The translations under genes were made by a program, and so were the position numbers. This document shows positions 12,303 to 16,359 of a stretch of DNA of 16,359 bases, one piece after another; position 1 is the stretch's first letter, and every line of letters begins with the position of its first letter. The stretch comes from RUG11247 sp050945995 (GTDB taxonomy: Bacteria; Bacillota; Clostridia; Christensenellales; Aristaeellaceae): contig JBMNUA010000031.1 in NCBI GenBank assembly GCA_050945995.1, forward strand, positions 1 through 16,359, written 5' to 3'. Under the pieces are notes generated by a model. That model had not been told where the DNA came from. It was given only the letters and a program-made list of their open reading frames with translations, and did no database searches.

Positions 12303-13975
12303 ACATCCTCACCCGCCTTTTCAAATCGGAGCGTCACAAAGGACGTGCCGTCGATCATTTCCTGCGAAAACGCTCCGCTTTGCGCCGCGAGCGCGTCGCG
12401 CCGCCAATCATGGGCGACGCGGGCGGTGGCATCCTCCATCGACAGCCGGAGCGTCAGCCCGCCTGCTCGGGCAGTTAAATTGATCATGATCGAAGTCACG
12501 CCCGGCAACGCCGCCTCCGCCGCTGCCTCGAAGAGGTCATACGCCAGCATCACGCGTTCGACGCGGAGGTCGCCCTGCGCATCGCCATGAAACGAGCACA
12601 GCGCACCGTATGCCCGCAGACAGTCCGCGGATTCGCGGATGCAATGGCTTAACTCCTCGGCAGGGACGGCGCGCTTCGTTTCTGCGATCAGCATGAGGTT
12701 GCTCCGCCTTTTGACGTAGGCGTTGAGCACGCGCGCATGCCCGACGCTGCGGGCGAAATCGGGCGCATCGGGCGAAAGACCTTTCAATATTTGATCCATC
12801 CGCTTCAATTGCGTCGCGGCGACGCGGGCGATGTTATCATACAGCCGATTTTGCTCGGCGATCCGCGCCTGTCGCCGCTTCATGCGGTTTTCGCCTTGAA
12901 TCAGCTCGTTTTCCTGGGAAAGCGTCTCGCCGATCTCTTGAAGTTGTGCGTTCAATGCGTTGACGTCCGTCAGATCGTCCGTCCAATAGATGCGCCCCGC
13001 GCGGATGGGGTGGCTGTGCAGGCGGGTGTTGGGCGCGATCATCACGGGTGCGGCGGCGACCATCTGCGCGTGCGAAAGGGGCGGCGCGTTCCGCGAGCGA
13101 TGGCGGACATCGCCGTGCGCATCCGCGATCTGCGCGCGCACGGTGGATACGGCGAAGAAATCCGAGTGCCCGATGTTCGAGGGGATGAGCCCGATTTGGA
13201 TGCTTAGCTCCCAAAACGCGACGATCATAAAGCAGTACATCTCCGGCATCTGGAAGATCTTCCGCGCGGCGATAAAATGATCAGTCAACCCCCACACCAT
13301 GTAGACCATGCCGATCAAAAGCGGCGCAAACGGCAGCCAAACGCCCCGTTCGACCTTCGCGGCGCGCCGCTTGCGGGCGATGGTTGCCAATGCCGAAGCA
13401 AGGAGGATGGCGATCCATAAAAATGCGGCGGTGTACAGCCAGCCGCGCGCATACGCGCGCTCCCAGTCGAGAAATCCCGGATGAAATCGGAAGGCGAACT
13501 GATGCAAATCGTTGGTGAGAACGCCCGCGATCAAAAGTGCAGCCGGGATCACTAGCAGCCGCCAGCGCGCATCGATCCGCTCCTCCTCGCGCCTGCCGAC
13601 GCGCAGTGCGGCGAGGAATTGGAGCAGCGGGATCGCGATCATGGGGATGTAGTAGGCGTACCAGAGATGGCGCAGCAGGACATCCTGCGCGGGAAAGAAT
13701 TGGTACTTCGCCGTGCGGATCAGCATGTAGAAGATCATCAGCGCGCTCGAGGCGATCAGAAGCCGGCGGATGCCCCGCGCGAGGATGCGCCAGTTGAGCG
13801 AGATGATCCATGCGATCAACAGACCGACATAGATCATCGGCGGCGCGGCGGAGAAAAGCGCGCCCAAGCGATCGCCGCTTACACGATAGGACGCGACGCG
13901 AATCAGCCCCGCCAGCAAAAACAAGCAGACGGCAGTCGCGCTCAGCCGCTTTGCGCGCGCGGAGACCCATCGCAT
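12299..13975 (-). CDS. Multi-TM sensor with degenerate histidine-kinase core (probable pseudokinase)
   Basis: The 558-residue protein has about seven or eight hydrophobic helices in its first ~262 residues (near 14-30, 45-61, 72-88, 104-124, 138-153, 178-200, 213-231, 245-262). A cytoplasmic region follows, with W-T-D-D-L-T-D-V-N (331-339) aligning to the kinase's A-A-D-I-T-E-Q-Y and a coiled coil (about 338-390). At the phosphorylation position it reads R-L-Y-D-N-I-A-R (377-384) against R-L-H-D-E-L-G-R in the next gene: the histidine is Tyr379. The ATPase-like region (about 475-550) has L-F-E-A-A-A-E-A-A-L-P-G without the N-box asparagine and no clear G boxes. It is therefore probably a ligand sensor that works on the neighbouring active kinase. 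Start ATG 13975 follows AAAGGAG with 8-nt spacing; an upstream ATG at 13999 lacks this site. It overlaps the kinase gene by 4 nt. Confidence 0.8.
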   Translation of the reverse strand: MRWVSARAKRLSATAVCLFLLAGLIRVASYRVSGDRLGALFSAAPPMIYVGLLIAWIISLNWRILARGIRRLLIASSALMIFYMLIRTAKYQFFPAQDVLLRHLWYAYYIPMIAIPLLQFLAALRVGRREEERIDARWRLLVIPAALLIAGVLTNDLHQFAFRFHPGFLDWERAYARGWLYTAAFLWIAILLASALATIARKRRAAKVERGVWLPFAPLLIGMVYMVWGLTDHFIAARKIFQMPEMYCFMIVAFWELSIQIGLIPSNIGHSDFFAVSTVRAQIADAHGDVRHRSRNAPPLSHAQMVAAAPVMIAPNTRLHSHPIRAGRIYWTDDLTDVNALNAQLQEIGETLSQENELIQGENRMKRRQARIAEQNRLYDNIARVAATQLKRMDQILKGLSPDAPDFARSVGHARVLNAYVKRRSNLMLIAETKRAVPAEELSHCIRESADCLRAYGALCSFHGDAQGDLRVERVMLAYDLFEAAAEAALPGVTSIMINLTARAGGLTLRLSMEDATARVAHDWRRDALAAQSGAFSQEMIDGTSFVTLRFEKAGEDV

Positions 13976-14017
13976 GCCACACGCTCCTTTCCGATACATC
14001 GACCATCCGCGTCATCC

Positions 14018-15175
14018 TCATCCGCCCTCGCCCGATCTGCGGGGGATGCTGCGTATGCCAAACATCTCCCGGCGCAAGCGGTCGTAATCCCGATAGTTCG
14101 CCAGGGAGACGTCGTCGGGCACGCCGTGATCCACGAGCGGAATGAACCCGCCCATGCGCACCGCCGGCGCGACCCGCTCCAATTCCCTGCGGATGTGCGC
14201 CCCGCCCTTGGCGATCTCCCGCTTGTCGATGTTACCCCACAGCAGGATGCGGTCGCCATACGCCTGTTTCAGCTTCACCGCGTCCATGCCCGCCGCCACC
14301 TCGAGCGGATAGAACCCGTTGACGCCGCCCTCGATGAACAGATCGATCAGCTTTTCGATGTTGCCGTCGCAATCCACCCAGAAGCTGCGCACGCCGTGAT
14401 CTTTCAAAAATTGGGTCACCTTTTGATAGGGCGTGAGAAAGAACCTTCGGAACATAGCGGGAGAACACAACGGACCGTTTTTGAAGCACATGTCCTCCCA
14501 GAACATGCACGCGTCGATGTCGGGCACGTCGGTCACGGCGCGCTCGAGCACGCGGATATAGAAATCGGCAAGAGTATCCGCCGCTTCCGCCACCCATTCC
14601 GGATCGTCGTACATGGCGTAGCTGAGCGCCTCCACGCCCATCCAATTTCGCAAATAGCCATAAAAGCTGCCGCCGTCGATGGTGACGACGGTGTCCCGAT
14701 CCCTGCACGCAGAGACGATCTTCTTCCATGTACCCTCGTCCGGATAGCGACCGGGCGCGTCCGGCTGCAAGCGTTCGTCGCGGAATTGATCCCAATCTTC
14801 GCGCCCATGGAGCGCATGGTCGAGGTATTGCTGCGCGACAAGCGCGGTATGTTGATCGCGCATTTCCTTTACGGTGATGCCCGATTCGTTCACATAGATC
14901 ACATGGTTCTCGTCCCGAAACAGTTCCCTGCGCGTAAATCCCGGCAGCACGTCCGTGTGAACCGGCAACCGTCCCGTGCCCCAGAAGGCGGAGTATACGC
15001 CCTCGAAGCCGAACACGTCCCGCATGTGTTCTCGCCGGTTGCCGCCTTCGGGTATGGGCGGCAGCCCCTGCGGCAGCCAAGTTTCGTATACGGAAATCCA
15101 GTCGCCCCATAAGGGCAAATCATCCGGATTTTGCCGCGCGACAAACTCGTTCAAATACCTTTCTCGCTGGGTCAT
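14018..15175 (-). CDS. URO-D-family protein without the MtaA zinc cysteines
   Basis: A 385-residue member of the uroporphyrinogen decarboxylase superfamily. It shows T-Q-R-E-R-Y-L-N-E-F at the start, D-G-G-S-F-Y-G-Y-L-R-N-W-M-G-V-E (167-182), F-W-E-D-M-C-F-K-N-G-P-L-C-S-P (225-239), and the late (beta/alpha)8 strands. Where MtaA-like proteins have H-x-C-G, this protein has V-D-C-D-G (267-271); near the C-terminus it has V-D-H-G-V-P (348-353) instead of a cysteine. Many URO-D-like proteins of gut bacteria share this D-H-x-x-P variant; their reactions are largely unknown, and O-demethylation or corrinoid-linked methyl transfer are possibilities. Start ATG 15175 is 7 nt after GGAGG; ATG 15181 is too close to it. 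The sensor gene follows 42 nt downstream with no evident promoter or terminator between, suggesting one operon. Confidence 0.82.
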   Translation of the reverse strand: MTQRERYLNEFVARQNPDDLPLWGDWISVYETWLPQGLPPIPEGGNRREHMRDVFGFEGVYSAFWGTGRLPVHTDVLPGFTRRELFRDENHVIYVNESGITVKEMRDQHTALVAQQYLDHALHGREDWDQFRDERLQPDAPGRYPDEGTWKKIVSACRDRDTVVTIDGGSFYGYLRNWMGVEALSYAMYDDPEWVAEAADTLADFYIRVLERAVTDVPDIDACMFWEDMCFKNGPLCSPAMFRRFFLTPYQKVTQFLKDHGVRSFWVDCDGNIEKLIDLFIEGGVNGFYPLEVAAGMDAVKLKQAYGDRILLWGNIDKREIAKGGAHIRRELERVAPAVRMGGFIPLVDHGVPDDVSLANYRDYDRLRREMFGIRSIPRRSGEGG

Positions 15176-15238
15176 ATGCATTCCTCCCCGCCTTAATTTC
15201 CAAGGCGCATGCGATCCGATGATATCAACATTGATTTT

Positions 15239-15247
15239 ATTATACCA
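15239..15247 (-). promoter_or_regulatory. Extended -10 promoter of the URO-D/signalling operon
   Basis: On the minus strand TGG-TATAAT (15247 to 15239) is a consensus extended -10 element. The hexamer at a 17-nt spacing matches the -35 consensus only in its last three bases. Predicted transcription starts about 55-60 nt upstream of the URO-D start codon. Confidence 0.6.
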
Positions 15248-15311
15248 TAAAGATATGCCCATGTGGCAGATCAAAACGCGCAACGCAAAACAACCAATCA
15301 TCCGCTTGTTG

Positions 15312-15341
15312 CTGAATATATATAGGATTTGATATATTCAG
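15312..15341. promoter_or_regulatory. 30-bp inverted repeat between divergent URO-D and MFS genes
   Basis: CTGAATATAT (15312-15321) and ATATATTCAG (15332-15341) are perfect 10-bp inverted repeats with a 10-nt spacer, so the arm centres are two helical turns apart. It lies between the two divergent promoters, a typical place for a shared operator. Neither arm is followed by a U-tract, which argues against a terminator. Confidence 0.55.
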
Positions 15342-15383
15342 TTATTCGTTTCACGCACCCATGAAAAGGCGCGGGATATGCGC

Positions 15384-15389
15384 TATACT
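15384..15389 (+). promoter_or_regulatory. Possible -10 element of the MFS transporter gene
   Basis: TATACT at 15384-15389 matches the -10 consensus well and lies 33 nt before the GTG start. No -35 match is seen at 16-18 nt, so if real it may depend on a regulator bound at the upstream inverted repeat. Confidence 0.4.
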
Positions 15390-15422
15390 GTTGATTGGTA
15401 AGATGATGAAGGTTGTGATGAA

Positions 15423-16359
15423 GTGGAAGACGCAAAATTCTACCCGCCATTTCGGTATGTCATGGGCACATTGATGTTACTCGCCGCGTCGCTGACCCAC
15501 ATCGGGTTTCTCATCACCGCGCCCATACTCGTCTATCTGGCGAGCGAGTTTTCGGTGGGCGTCGCAACCGCCGGATACGCGTCCACGGTGCATATCTTCG
15601 CCATGGGCGCGGCGATGTTCATCGGCCCGTCGCTTGTTCGGACGATCGACATCAAAAAGACGCAGCTGACCGGGATCTCCGTTATGATCCTCGGCACGCT
15701 CGCCTGCTTTTTCGCCCCCAATTTCCCGGTTCTGATCGCCGCGCGGGTGATGACGGGCATCGGTCACGGTCTGAGCGGCTCTTGCACCCACGCGGTGATC
15801 GCCGCATGGTTCCCGCAGCGGGAGCGGTCGATGATTGTCACCATCAACGGGCTGGGCATCGTGGGCGTGACGACGCTTGTCTACACCTGCACTGTGCCGC
15901 TCTACCACGCTTTTGGCGCGTCTTGGCGGCTTGTACTATTGCTGTTGGGCGGAATATTGACATTGACGGCGCTTGCCTGGATCGTCTTCGCGCGCGACAA
16001 CGACGCGCTGAACGCGCACATTCAAAATCAAGAGGCGTTGACGGGGTGCAGCCGGGGCGCATTTTCCGACATGCGGGAAGTCCTCACCCGCCGGGATGTG
16101 TGGATGGTCTGCCTGTTTTCTGGGCTCGCCATGATCGGCGCGAACGGCTTATCGACGTATCTGCCCCAATTTTTGCAAAATGTGCGCGCCTATTCCGACA
16201 TCGACGCGTCCGCAATCTTCGGCATCACCACCGGCATCGGCGCAATCGGCACGTTTCTTGGCGGCGTCGCCACGACGGCGCTCGGCAGGCGAAAGATCGT
16301 GATATTACCCTTTTTGTCGGCAAGCGCGATCAGCATCGCCGCGGCGATCCTCACCAAGG
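15423..16359 (+). CDS. MFS transporter, N-terminal part (cut by window edge)
   Basis: An open frame of 312 codons runs to the window end with the layout of a major facilitator superfamily permease, reminiscent of the CynX/NimT-like anion or organic acid carriers. Hydrophobic helices start after residue 12. The TM4-TM5 area includes A-R-V-M-T-G-I-G-H-G-L-S-G and A-A-W-F-P-Q-R-E-R-S-M, typical of MFS loops. After a central cytoplasmic loop (about 185-220) the second half begins, with a late A-L-G-R-R-K loop equivalent to motif A. The substrate cannot be assigned. The only start codon near the N-terminus in this frame is GTG 15423, with a weak AAGG about 10 nt upstream; ATG 15462 is an alternative. 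The gene is divergent from the URO-D/signalling operon, with a 30-bp inverted repeat between. Confidence 0.85.
   Translation, partial: MEDAKFYPPFRYVMGTLMLLAASLTHIGFLITAPILVYLASEFSVGVATAGYASTVHIFAMGAAMFIGPSLVRTIDIKKTQLTGISVMILGTLACFFAPNFPVLIAARVMTGIGHGLSGSCTHAVIAAWFPQRERSMIVTINGLGIVGVTTLVYTCTVPLYHAFGASWRLVLLLLGGILTLTALAWIVFARDNDALNAHIQNQEALTGCSRGAFSDMREVLTRRDVWMVCLFSGLAMIGANGLSTYLPQFLQNVRAYSDIDASAIFGITTGIGAIGTFLGGVATTALGRRKIVILPFLSASAISIAAAILTK

Noticed and set aside
11398..12324. 308-codon minus-strand frame overlapping the histidine kinase
   Set aside because: It is a frame-shifted reading of the kinase gene, very rich in Arg and Ala, while the kinase frame carries clear functional motifs.
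13619..15112. 497-codon plus-strand frame opposite the sensor and second URO-D genes
   Set aside because: It spans two well-supported genes in antisense and shows an Arg/His/Asp-rich shadow composition.

Overview
The window reads as chromosomal DNA from an anaerobic, fairly GC-rich member of the Bacillota, most likely an uncultured gut-type Clostridia. This rests on strong AGGAGG ribosome binding sites, frequent GTG/TTG starts, rubrerythrin and rubredoxin, a long clostridial-type PRPP synthetase, BspA-type leucine-rich secreted proteins and corrinoid/URO-D-type enzymes. The exact lineage is inference. No mobile element, CRISPR array, rRNA or tRNA was seen.

Layout. (1) 1-1533, minus: a polyamine operon of speD and the N-terminal part of an Orn/Lys/Arg decarboxylase. 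A consensus promoter lies about 400 nt upstream, followed by a hairpin-rich leader that ends in an intrinsic terminator just before the speD ribosome binding site. (2) 1708-2688, plus: a rubrerythrin with rubredoxin-like knuckles at both ends, then a small rubredoxin and a terminator; an oxidative-stress redox pair. (3) 2734-4120, plus: a divergent ribose-phosphate pyrophosphokinase with its own promoter and terminator. (4) 4142-4604, plus: a PhnB-like VOC protein. (5) 4610-6793, minus: an MtaA/URO-D-like methyltransferase with an H-x-C...C zinc-type site, closely followed by a COG0523 (CobW) metal-chaperone GTPase; overlapping inverted repeats lie upstream of the promoter. (6) 6851-10182, minus: a YbjN-like secreted protein and a 902-residue secreted BspA-type LRR protein made of four repeated blocks. 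(7) 10363-15247, minus: a second URO-D family protein, a multi-TM sensor with a degenerate kinase core, a histidine kinase and a NarL/LuxR response regulator. The last three overlap by 4 nt at each junction. (8) 15312-16359, plus: an MFS transporter, cut by the window edge and divergent from the second URO-D gene, with a 30-bp inverted repeat between them.

Working together. The clearest functional units are polyamine synthesis under probable attenuation, peroxide defence, and two separate URO-D-family loci. One URO-D locus is paired with a metal chaperone. The other is joined to a three-component signalling cassette and faces a transporter, which suggests a sensed substrate that is imported and then demethylated or otherwise processed. 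That last link is inference from gene order only.
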